Part shown: positions 1-5,726 of the stretch, piece by piece | How positions within the stretch are numbered: position 1 is the stretch's first letter | Layout: each line of letters opens with the position of its first letter | From: Deltaproteobacteria bacterium | Lineage (GTDB): Bacteria > Desulfobacterota > DSM-4660 > Desulfatiglandales > HGW-15 | Assembly: GCA_019307805.1 (NCBI GenBank) | Contig: JAFDIX010000429.1 | Location: forward strand, 1-5,955 | Direction: 5' to 3' | Length of the DNA: 5,955 bases | Notes under the pieces: generated by a model | What the model was told of the DNA's origin: nothing | Databases searched by the model: none | Seen by the model: the letters and a program-made list of their open reading frames with translations, nothing else | Made by a program: the position numbers and the translations under genes

Positions 1-114
1 AATTTCTGAAAAGAAAAAGGCAAGCCAGAGCAGGAGGCCTTTCCCCCGAATCCACTCTTCCTGGGGGGTATATTTGACCATCCATTCATAGTCCATCAAC
101 TCGGTTTTCTTCAT
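1..114 (-). CDS. PadD-like membrane-anchor subunit, N-terminal 38 codons (runs off left edge)
   Basis: Seen: an ATG at 114-112 opens a frame that stays open to the window edge. It gives a short charged N-terminus (MKKTELMDYEWMVKYTPQ...) and then the start of a hydrophobic segment (GLLLWLAFFFSEI), as expected for a polytopic membrane protein with a cytoplasmic N-terminus. A GGAGG lies 9 nt upstream, inside the last codons of the molybdopterin gene, whose stop is at 121-119, so the two genes are close-packed and probably co-transcribed. An ATG at 119-117 overlapping that stop meets a stop two codons later and is not the start. Inferred role: the NrfD/DmsC/PadD-type anchor that holds the Mo and Fe-S subunits to the membrane and passes electrons to quinone. 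The assignment rests mainly on position after the Fe-S and Mo genes and on hydrophobicity. The 38 residues alone do not prove the family. Confidence 0.6.
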   Translation of the reverse strand, partial: MKKTELMDYEWMVKYTPQEEWIRGKGLLLWLAFFFSEI

Positions 115-118
115 ACCA

Positions 119-1831
119 TCAACCCTCCGCTTTACTGACCTTGAGCGCCACCGAGGTTTCAATATTCCCTGTCACCGGATCGTAATGTCGCAAGTAGGTG
201 GGCAGCAGTTTACAGAAATTGCTCCCCTTCCCCTTTGCAATGGGCCGGCCTGCAGCCCAGAGACCGCCCTGGCCGGCAATTCCAAGTGTGCGGGGATGCT
301 GCCCCTGCATACACTTCAGAACACCCTTCTCCTTTACTCCGTACCGGTTTTCAAGCCATATGGCATCCCCGTCCCGGAGACCCCTCTGGAGGGCGATATC
401 CGTATTCATGGTAATGGTGTAGGTGTAAGGGCAAAGCCGGCTGATCTCATCGATCAATGGGTTCTGGTATGTGCTGTTGTTCGTGTGCAGGATATCCCGG
501 TAGGAAAATCCGATCATATCATATTCATCATCCAGCTCTTTGTAACTGGTCGGATAAAACCAGCTTGGCATGGGGGTATACTGTTCCCAGTCCAGATCGA
601 TATCCTTTTCCCTGCAGACCTTTTCGACCTCTTCCCTTGCCTCAATAAGGAACTCCATGTATGTCGGGACCCTGCTTTCCATATTCCATCGCCAGTACAC
701 GTCTTCAATGGGCTTGTGCCATGTGGCATAGCCCTGGTCCTTGATTTTTTCTGCATCTTCTCCGTAGACCCATTTGAGGACCCGCTCCCCGATCTGGGAC
801 CAGTTGAGTTTTTCTTCGGGCTGAATTCGGAGTTCCTCGTCCTCGATGGTGTAATAACTGTTGAGCATCTCGTTGTATTTCTCTCTCAGGCCTATCCGAT
901 CCAGCAGATCCAGAATGACATCCATGAAAAAACGACACTCCCCAAGGGGCTCCGCGGCCGGCTTCTGCATATGCACATACCAGTCTTCATAGGAAGGACT
1001 CTGGCTGAAGAAGTAGGCATCGATTTCACCGCTCCAACAGTCTTTTTCCAGGAAACTCACATCGGGCAGCACGATATCTGCAACCGCCTGATCGGTCTCA
1101 TTGACCCATATATCAAACTGCACCACGAAAACGTCTTTACACAATTCAACCGCCGATGACCAGTCACACTGGCTGACCACGAAATTGGTCGCCGGGCCGA
1201 TCATCTTCACATAGGGAATATGGGAAATGGTGGCATGGGGCCAGAATTCCACACAACCGACGTTCTTGCACGGAATCTCCGGTTTATGGGGGGGCCAGGG
1301 TGAATGGGCATAGAAGATGCTGGGAATGATCACCCCGTCAGGACCGATAGTGGGAATCCGCTCATAATTTCCGCCAGGGTACTTCCGTCTTATGGCAGGC
1401 CACCCCATGGTACCGCCCGGGACATCCTCGGCACCCACCAGCTCGCAAAGCAGGTCTATGGACGCGGCCTGGTGTATGCCGTTTGAGTGCCCCTGGGTCC
1501 CTCGGAACATCACAGCGGAGACCGGTCGGTAGGGAAACACCTTCCCCTCAATGGTGATGGTGCTTCCAATCTGGGCATTCTCCACCCACTCATTGGCAAT
1601 CCGCCTGATGGTCTCTGCCGGTACCGTGCTGATCTCCTCAGCCCATTCAATGGTAAATTGCTTCAAATGTTCTTTCAGGGCCATGAATGCAGGGCGGCAG
1701 GTTGTCCCGTATACCTCGAATTCTCCTTCCAGTGCATAGTCTTCATGGTTCTGAACCGGGGCATCAAAGACCTTTGCCTTCTGCTCCTGCAAATCAAAAA
1801 TAAGCGGTTTCTCCGTATCCTTGTCCCTCAC
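119..1831 (-). CDS. padB: Molybdopterin oxidoreductase catalytic subunit (PadB-like), C-terminal portion of a frame-split gene
   Basis: This is the downstream two-thirds of the gene that begins at 2718. The nominal start at 1831 is a GTG that is an ordinary internal Val (residue 285 of the rebuilt protein) with no ribosome site, so it is not a real start. If the 35-bp duplication at 1894-1963 is collapsed, the two parts fuse without a gap into an 854-residue protein, close to the roughly 93-kDa large subunit known for phenylacetyl-CoA:acceptor oxidoreductase. Visible features are the central molybdopterin-domain signature ADIVLPDVSFLEKDC and, near the C-terminus, the molybdopterin-dinucleotide-binding beta-barrel region (TMNTDIALQRGLRDGDAIWL, then HPRTLGIAGQGG). 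The role inferred from family and neighbours is four-electron alpha-oxidation of an arylacetyl-CoA, most likely phenylacetyl-CoA to phenylglyoxylate. Membership of the DMSO-reductase superfamily is certain. Substrate is inferred from context, and another CoA-ester or aromatic substrate is possible. Confidence 0.82.
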   Translation of the reverse strand: MRDKDTEKPLIFDLQEQKAKVFDAPVQNHEDYALEGEFEVYGTTCRPAFMALKEHLKQFTIEWAEEISTVPAETIRRIANEWVENAQIGSTITIEGKVFPYRPVSAVMFRGTQGHSNGIHQAASIDLLCELVGAEDVPGGTMGWPAIRRKYPGGNYERIPTIGPDGVIIPSIFYAHSPWPPHKPEIPCKNVGCVEFWPHATISHIPYVKMIGPATNFVVSQCDWSSAVELCKDVFVVQFDIWVNETDQAVADIVLPDVSFLEKDCWSGEIDAYFFSQSPSYEDWYVHMQKPAAEPLGECRFFMDVILDLLDRIGLREKYNEMLNSYYTIEDEELRIQPEEKLNWSQIGERVLKWVYGEDAEKIKDQGYATWHKPIEDVYWRWNMESRVPTYMEFLIEAREEVEKVCREKDIDLDWEQYTPMPSWFYPTSYKELDDEYDMIGFSYRDILHTNNSTYQNPLIDEISRLCPYTYTITMNTDIALQRGLRDGDAIWLENRYGVKEKGVLKCMQGQHPRTLGIAGQGGLWAAGRPIAKGKGSNFCKLLPTYLRHYDPVTGNIETSVALKVSKAEG

Positions 1832-1851
1832 ATAGTGGCCGTCATTGCCGA

Positions 1852-2718
1852 TCAGATAGGGGAAATTGGTCTTTGCCTTGAGGTAGATCTCATCGTAAAC
1901 CTGAATCTCATTGACAATATGGTTGCACCGTAAACCTGAATCTCATTGACAATATGGTTGCACATGGCCAGAGCGACCGCTGAATCCGTTCCGGGCATGA
2001 GAGGAATCCATTCCGTGGCCTTGCCGCCTGCAAAGTTGCACATGGGGTCAAAGACCACCTCCTTAACTCCCCTTTCCATGGCCTGTGCCCTTAACCTCGC
2101 ATTGGTCATGGCCGAGTGGCCTGATCCGGTTCCCTTGCTGGAACCCCACTTGATGACATATTTGGTATACTGCCAATCCGGGGCAATGGACCAGGCGCCG
2201 TGAATGAGTCCGCCCATCATATGGGCCGCGTTTCCGCAGTGAAGACTTCCACCGCCCACAATGAATGTCCCATTCCCTTTTTGGCCAAAGAGCCCGGCCA
2301 GCATATAGACATGGTTGTGGGGACCATCACTGCCCCTCTGGGTTTGATTGCTGATCAGAATCTTGTTTGAATCATCTGCCAGGATCTTTTTCATCCTGGT
2401 GGCAATCTCGTCCAGGGCCTCGTCCCAGGAAATTTCCTTCCATTTGGGATCCACCCCGATACCCTTCTCAGGATTGGTGCGCCTCAGGGGTTTTGTAATG
2501 CGGTTGGGATCGTGATAATACATGATACTGGCAGCGCCCTTCCCGCACAGGCCGCCGTCTTCCCCTCCCATGGTGCTTCCGGGGATCCCCTCAATCTTTA
2601 CGGGGACGCCGTTGACCCTCCGTACCCGGGCACCGCACCCGCAATAACACGCACCACAGGTCGTATTGACCCAGACATCTTCCCATATCTTTTCATTCTT
2701 TGCTTCCATGTGTTCCAT
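1852..2718 (-). CDS. padB: Molybdopterin oxidoreductase catalytic subunit (PadB-like), N-terminal portion of a frame-split gene
   Basis: This 288-residue frame holds the [4Fe-4S] domain of a DMSO-reductase-family enzyme. Cys21, Cys24, Cys28 and Cys58 form Cx2Cx3Cx29C, followed by Lys60 of the CGKG motif that typically bridges cluster and cofactor. Cys161 in GGGSLHCGNAAH is the likely Mo ligand. No twin-arginine or other signal peptide is visible, so the enzyme should face the cytoplasm, as suits a CoA-ester substrate. Residues 1-263 are native. The last 25 (after ...NEIQVY) are out-of-frame product of the 35-bp duplication at 1894-1963. Collapsing it continues NEIQVYDEIYLKAKTNFPY into the downstream frame. 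Start: AAGGAG lies only 3 nt before the ATG at 2718. The in-frame ATG at 2709 (Met4) has 12 nt, so the exact start is uncertain. The gene lies 21 nt after the Fe-S gene, in the same operon. The PadB assignment rests on cluster context. Confidence 0.82.
   Translation of the reverse strand: MEHMEAKNEKIWEDVWVNTTCGACYCGCGARVRRVNGVPVKIEGIPGSTMGGEDGGLCGKGAASIMYYHDPNRITKPLRRTNPEKGIGVDPKWKEISWDEALDEIATRMKKILADDSNKILISNQTQRGSDGPHNHVYMLAGLFGQKGNGTFIVGGGSLHCGNAAHMMGGLIHGAWSIAPDWQYTKYVIKWGSSKGTGSGHSAMTNARLRAQAMERGVKEVVFDPMCNFAGGKATEWIPLMPGTDSAVALAMCNHIVNEIQVYGATILSMRFRFTMRSTSRQRPISPI
1894..1963. repeat. Perfect 35-bp tandem duplication that frameshifts the molybdopterin subunit gene
   Basis: Positions 1894-1928 and 1929-1963 are identical over 35 bp (beginning CGTAAACCTG and ending GGTTGCAC). 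Identity stops exactly at both edges (t1893 against c1928, and c1929 against a1964). Because 35 is not a multiple of 3, the reading frame changes. Removing one copy restores one open frame of 854 codons with family-like sequence across the join. Absence of any mismatch means it is very recent or an assembly or sequencing artefact. Confidence 0.97.
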
Positions 2719-2739
2719 AAACTCCTTGAGGCAATGATT

Positions 2740-3390
2740 CTAATCAATGTAAAAAACAGAAGGTTCTGTTTCGAATTCAGGATGCAGCGGTTCCCCCTTG
2801 CGGGTCTTGATGAGTTCAGAGACCTTGCTGCCGGGATCATCGAGATCACCAAAGGTCCGGGCATTGACCGGGCATATATTGACACATGCCGGGGTTGCCT
2901 CCCTGTCTGCGCCGGGCTTTAAACCGCTTTCCTGTCCCTGTTCAATCCTCTCAACACAGAAATTGCACTTGGTCATGGTGCCCTTTTGAAGGGGATAGAT
3001 CTCTCTTCCGAGGGTTTCAAAGGCTGTGAGTCCCTGGTTGGGAAAGTATTCTTTTTTATCATCCTTGTAGGGGATTCTTTGCTGGTAGGGACAGGATATC
3101 AGACAGTATCTGCAGCCAATGCATTTGTCATAGTCAATGACAACGATACCGTCCTCCCTCTTGTAGGTGGCACCTGTTGGACAGACTTCTACACAGGAGG
3201 CTTCTTTGCAGTGGTTGCAGAGGACGGGAACCATGATTTTGGTCACCGTGGGAAACTTCCCTTTTTCACTGATGAGTACCCTGTTCCACAAAATGCCCGG
3301 CGGCAGAAAATGTTCTTCCTTACAGGACACTGCACAGCCCCAGCAGCCGATGCACTTTTTCAGGTCGATTACCATGCCACACCTGGTCAT
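2740..3390 (-). CDS. padC: Four-[4Fe-4S] ferredoxin-like electron-transfer subunit (PadC/DmsB/NrfC family)
   Basis: This intact 216-residue protein carries 16 Cys in the four-group pattern of DmsB/PsrB/NrfC-type subunits: C13-C16-C19-C23 (CIGCWGCAVSC), C58-C61-C66-C70, C90-C93-C96-C100 (CIGCRYCLISCP) and C142-C145 with C169-C173. It should relay electrons from the Mo subunit to the membrane anchor. It has no signal peptide, so it is cytoplasmic like its partner. Length fits the roughly 27-kDa subunit known from phenylacetyl-CoA:acceptor oxidoreductase. The start is firm: GGAGG at 3402-3398 sits 7 nt before the ATG. It is the first gene of a Fe-S, Mo, membrane-anchor operon (21 nt to the next gene) and follows a 345-bp gap with terminators, so it probably has its own promoter. 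Family is certain. The padC symbol depends on context, because the same fold serves many Mo enzymes. Confidence 0.88.
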   Translation of the reverse strand: MTRCGMVIDLKKCIGCWGCAVSCKEEHFLPPGILWNRVLISEKGKFPTVTKIMVPVLCNHCKEASCVEVCPTGATYKREDGIVVIDYDKCIGCRYCLISCPYQQRIPYKDDKKEYFPNQGLTAFETLGREIYPLQKGTMTKCNFCVERIEQGQESGLKPGADREATPACVNICPVNARTFGDLDDPGSKVSELIKTRKGEPLHPEFETEPSVFYID

Positions 3391-3417
3391 CTAAAAACCT
3401 CCATTGATTTTTTTCTC

Positions 3418-3452
3418 ATTGATAACCTGGTCCACTTTGCCAGGTCATCGAT
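3418..3452 (-). promoter_or_regulatory. Operator-like inverted repeat in the padC leader
   Basis: GATAACCTGG (3421-3430) and CCAGGTCATC (3440-3449) are inverted copies matching at 9 of 10 positions, with a 6-bp perfect core (ACCTGG/CCAGGT) and a 9-nt spacer. The symmetry extends to 3418 and 3452 with one more mismatch. It ends 27 nt upstream of the Fe-S gene start, where a repressor or activator site, or a leader hairpin, would sit. No regulator gene is in the window, so the cognate protein is unknown. Confidence 0.4.
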
Positions 3453-3500
3453 AGATGGCTATTCCTTCATCTTTTGTGTGGAAAATCACAAAGTCCAAGC

Positions 3501-3616
3501 ACCAAATGACAAATAAATTACAAATTTCAAACCGGCTCAAAAAGATTGGTTTTTTGTTTGGGATTTTGAATTTTGGTTATTGTTATTTATTTGTTTTTTG
3601 GGATTTGTTATTTGGT
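3501..3616. repeat. AT-rich degenerate repeat block with imperfect inverted ends
   Basis: ACCAAATGACAAAT (3501-3514) is repeated inverted as ATTTGTTATTTGGT (3603-3616) with 13 of 14 bases matching. TTTGGGATTT occurs directly at 3557-3566 and again at 3597-3606, 40 bp apart. The whole block is made of CAAAT/ATTTG-like words and is far more AT-rich than the genes around it. It resembles dispersed low-complexity intergenic repeats that I recall from deltaproteobacterial genomes, but with no other copy in this window dispersal cannot be shown. Confidence 0.5.
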
Positions 3617-3640
3617 ATTATGATAATGCAATGAACTTTC

Positions 3641-3687
3641 GAAAAAGCAAATCCCCTCCGAGTATAACCGAATCTTGGTCCTCGGGG
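3641..3687 (-). terminator. Possible second hairpin terminator after the beta-subunit gene
   Basis: On the minus strand CCCCGAG (3687-3681) and CTCGGAGGGG (3662-3653) can pair through a CCGAG/CTCGG core of 5 bp with an 18-nt loop, and a T-rich run (ATTTGCTTTTT) follows within 3652-3642. The stem is short and the loop long, so it is weaker than the hairpin just upstream. It may serve as a backup terminator, or it may be coincidence. Confidence 0.35.
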
Positions 3688-3702
3688 CCATGATTCCTTA
3701 AC

Positions 3703-3736
3703 AAAACCCCCTCCTTTATGGAGATTGGGGGATTTT
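3703..3736 (-). terminator. Rho-independent terminator of the 2-oxoacid oxidoreductase operon
   Basis: AAAACCCCCTCC (3703-3714) pairs with GGA (3720-3722), GGGGG (3727-3731) and TTTT (3733-3736), with a 5-nt loop, a 4-nt bulge and a 1-nt bulge. Read on the minus strand, the stem begins at the TAA stop of the beta-subunit gene (3738-3736) and ends in TTTTG. A T-run on the other strand too means it could act in both directions. It separates the oxidoreductase genes from the Fe-S/Mo operon. Confidence 0.75.
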
Positions 3737-4662
3737 TATAGTGGCCATTTTTCAGCCATGTCTTCAATGAGTTGATACCGCTCTTCTGCCTCAGTTTCCA
3801 GGAGACCCACTTCTTCTTCATTCAGGTGGGAAAACTTTTTTATTCTGCTGAGCAGGTCTGCAAGGGCTTTGGGTTTGGTTACCCGGTGTGTCATCCGAAA
3901 TCGTCCGCGTTCCGCTTCCCACAGGGGGTAGTAATTGGTTCTCACGGCCATACGACAGACGTCTATGGACAAATCCGTGTCAAATCCCCATCCTGTCGGG
4001 CAGGGACAGTATATGTGGAGGAATGAAAACCCTTCATCCTTTTTTTCCTTGGCCTTGATGAGTTTTTTGGCAAGGTCATCCAAATGGCTCAGGGTGGCCG
4101 TGGCGGTGTAGGCCCCTTTATGCATGGCCATGATATAGGGCAGATTCTTTCCCCGGGTGTCGTTCCCTCTCCTGTTCGTACCCACCGGAGTCGTGGTTGT
4201 GGCAGCGCCAAAGGGAGTGGTGCTGCTCCTCTGAATCCCGGTGTTCATATACCCCTCATTGTCGTAGCAGATGTAAATGAAATGTTCGTCCCGCTCTGCA
4301 GCCCCTGAGAGGGGTTGAAAACCGATATCCGCTGCGCAACCGTCTCCGGTGAAGCAGACCACTGTCGCATCTTTGCCTGTTTTCCGGTAGTAGCGGCTGA
4401 TGCCGGTCGCTGTCGATGCCACCCCTGTCATGATACAGCCGTAATAGGCCAGTTTGTGCCATGCGCCGATGTTTTGCCCGTACAGCACGGCAGCGGAACA
4501 GGAAGGTGTACCCACAATGACGATTTCCTTTCCCAAAACCCTGGATACAAACCGGAGAAGTAGCTCCAGGGGACAGCCGGAACAGAAGGAAAGACCGCTG
4601 GCAAACTGGTCTTCATCCTTGAAGTAGTCAAACACCTTGGACAGTTTCTTTTTCTCAGCCAT
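3736..4662 (-). CDS. 2-oxoacid:ferredoxin oxidoreductase, beta subunit (PorB-like, TPP-binding)
   Basis: This intact 308-residue protein has the usual PorB length. The thiamine-diphosphate/Mg2+ motif is GDG at 106-108 followed by DNE at 134-136 and YMNTGIQRSS at 138-147, nearly a family consensus. Cluster ligands are Cys27 and Cys30 (FCSGC), Cys55 (spacing 25, as in pyruvate:ferredoxin oxidoreductase), and probably Cys221 in the conserved PCPTGW. With the alpha subunit it would decarboxylate a 2-oxoacid to an acyl-CoA, reducing ferredoxin. Beside the PadBC-like genes the likely substrate is phenylglyoxylate, giving benzoyl-CoA. Pyruvate or a branched 2-oxoacid cannot be excluded from sequence alone. 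The start is ATG 4662, with AGGA 6 nt upstream. An upstream in-frame GTG at 4677 would abut its own ribosome site and is less likely. It lies 30 nt after the alpha gene and ends in a terminator. The gamma and delta subunits are not in the window. Confidence 0.88.
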   Translation of the reverse strand: MAEKKKLSKVFDYFKDEDQFASGLSFCSGCPLELLLRFVSRVLGKEIVIVGTPSCSAAVLYGQNIGAWHKLAYYGCIMTGVASTATGISRYYRKTGKDATVVCFTGDGCAADIGFQPLSGAAERDEHFIYICYDNEGYMNTGIQRSSTTPFGAATTTTPVGTNRRGNDTRGKNLPYIMAMHKGAYTATATLSHLDDLAKKLIKAKEKKDEGFSFLHIYCPCPTGWGFDTDLSIDVCRMAVRTNYYPLWEAERGRFRMTHRVTKPKALADLLSRIKKFSHLNEEEVGLLETEAEERYQLIEDMAEKWPL

Positions 4663-4692
4663 ACTTCTTCCTCTCACTCCTCAATATTCACC

Positions 4693-5691
4693 TCACTCTT
4701 CAAGGTTCATCCAGGTCACTTTTTCGTATGGTTCCCCTTGAGAGGCCCTGTGCACCTTGTCAATCATTTCCTCCAGGTGGGTTGCACTGATGTCCATATT
4801 GGCAAGACCCCCTATGAAACCCAGCATGGGGATGGAATCGATTTCCGATCCGATTGCCCGGAGTTCCATGTGGGTAGGCCCGCTATTCCAGCCAAAGCAA
4901 ATACTTCGATCAACAACTCCCAGAGCCTTTTTGCCTTTAAGGGCCGCGATGAGTTTCTCCTGGGGAAAAGGGCGGAACATTCTGATTTTGACCAGTCCAA
5001 CCTTGAGACCGGTCTCCCTTTTCGCATCGATAACCGTTTTAGCGGTCCCTGCTGCGCTCCCGGAAATGACCAGTGCAATTTCTGCATCCGACATCCTGTA
5101 CTCTTCAATTTGTCCGCCGTAACCCCGCCCAAAGGATTCCTGAAAGTTGCTGTCTATTTCATCAAATTTCATTTTTGCGCGTTCCATGGCTGCACAGTGC
5201 TTATATCGCAGTTCAACGAAACCCTGACCAATGCCATGGGTGCCGCAACCCAGGGGTTGGCCGGGAATCAGTTTCGGTCTTTCCGGTTGGTTTTTAAGAG
5301 GTGCAAGAAAGGTGTCTACTTCTTCGCTCAAGGGAATATTGACACCTTCGGCCAGGAAGGAGAGATAGAAACCGTCATAGTTCACCATGACCGGCAGTTG
5401 AATCTCGTAGTCTTCGGCGAGACGGTAGGCCATGATGATCATATCCAGGATTTCCTGGCAGTCTTCTGCAATGACCTGGATCCAGCCTGTGTCCCTGGTG
5501 GCTATCATATCCTGCTGCCCGGCTGAGACCGCCAGAATTCCGGGCATTTCCCGATTCACATTCACCATCACAATGGGTGCCCTGAAGCCCGCAGCATGCA
5601 GGAGGGCATCGTACATAAAGGCAAGGCCCCAGGAGGAGGTTGCTGTAAAGACACGGCCTCCGGCGATGGTTGCACCGGTCACAATATTCAT
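4693..5691 (-). CDS. 2-oxoacid:ferredoxin oxidoreductase, alpha subunit (PorA/PadG-like), C-terminal portion of a frame-split gene
   Basis: This is the main body (332 residues) of the alpha subunit. The ATG at 5691 is an internal Met (residue 67 of the rebuilt protein) lying in the left copy of a 29-bp duplication. It reads MNIVTGATIAGGRVFTATSS, the pyrimidine-binding-domain strand and loop of PorA. Later come EIQLPVMVNYDGF, the domain II region VGLVKIRMFRPFP, and DRSICFGWNSGP, a form of the conserved PorA segment near the C-terminus. Collapsing the duplication gives one 398-residue protein, close to the usual PorA length. It pairs with the beta subunit 30 nt downstream. If the duplication is real, this ATG overlaps the TGA of the N-terminal fragment (ATGA), so re-initiation is conceivable, but a two-piece PorA would be unusual. 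Family is secure. Substrate (phenylglyoxylate favoured) comes from neighbourhood only. Confidence 0.85.
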   Translation of the reverse strand: MNIVTGATIAGGRVFTATSSWGLAFMYDALLHAAGFRAPIVMVNVNREMPGILAVSAGQQDMIATRDTGWIQVIAEDCQEILDMIIMAYRLAEDYEIQLPVMVNYDGFYLSFLAEGVNIPLSEEVDTFLAPLKNQPERPKLIPGQPLGCGTHGIGQGFVELRYKHCAAMERAKMKFDEIDSNFQESFGRGYGGQIEEYRMSDAEIALVISGSAAGTAKTVIDAKRETGLKVGLVKIRMFRPFPQEKLIAALKGKKALGVVDRSICFGWNSGPTHMELRAIGSEIDSIPMLGFIGGLANMDISATHLEEMIDKVHRASQGEPYEKVTWMNLEE

Positions 5692-5726
5692 GACCGAGTT
5701 GCACCGGTCACAATATTCATGACCGA
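5669..5726. repeat. Perfect 29-bp tandem duplication that frameshifts the alpha-subunit gene
   Basis: Positions 5669-5697 and 5698-5726 are identical over 29 bp (beginning GTTGCACCGG and ending TCATGACCGA), with identity stopping exactly at the edges (g5668 against a5697, and g5698 against a5727). Since 29 is not a multiple of 3, the frame shifts and a TGA follows after ATRS. Removing one copy restores ENSVMNIVTGATIAGGRVF, the expected PorA sequence. Confidence 0.97.

Larger units (their letters stand above)
3391..3735. other. Intergenic region between two transcription units
   Basis: About 345 bp without a credible gene. From right to left along transcription it holds a strong hairpin terminator abutting the beta-subunit stop, a weaker second hairpin with a T-run, an AT-rich block of degenerate CAAAT/ATTTG repeats, an operator-like inverted repeat, and the ribosome site of the Fe-S gene. 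The promoter of the Fe-S/Mo/anchor operon should lie here, but I find no hexamer pair convincing enough to place it. Confidence 0.8.

Noticed and set aside
185..1159. Long open frame of 324 codons on the plus strand
   Set aside because: It lies antisense to the molybdopterin gene, has no recognisable domain and is low-complexity shadow sequence. The minus frame has clear family motifs.
2986..3516. Plus-strand frame of 176 codons covering the Fe-S gene and its leader
   Set aside because: It overlaps the 16-Cys ferredoxin-like gene antisense and shows no motif. Its 3' part is simply stop-poor intergenic DNA.
3490..3640. Sigma-70-like promoter hexamers on the minus strand (for example CATAAT near 3620 or TTGTCA near 3509)
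   Set aside because: No pair with good -35 and -10 matches at 16-18 bp spacing. AT-rich repeat sequence produces such words by chance.
3618..3821. Minus-strand 67-codon frame overlapping the end of the beta-subunit gene
   Set aside because: It is out of frame with the beta subunit, contains the terminator hairpin within it and has no family resemblance.
4738..5526. Open frame of 262 codons on the plus strand
   Set aside because: It is antisense to the alpha-subunit gene, which carries conserved PorA sequence, and has no family signature of its own.
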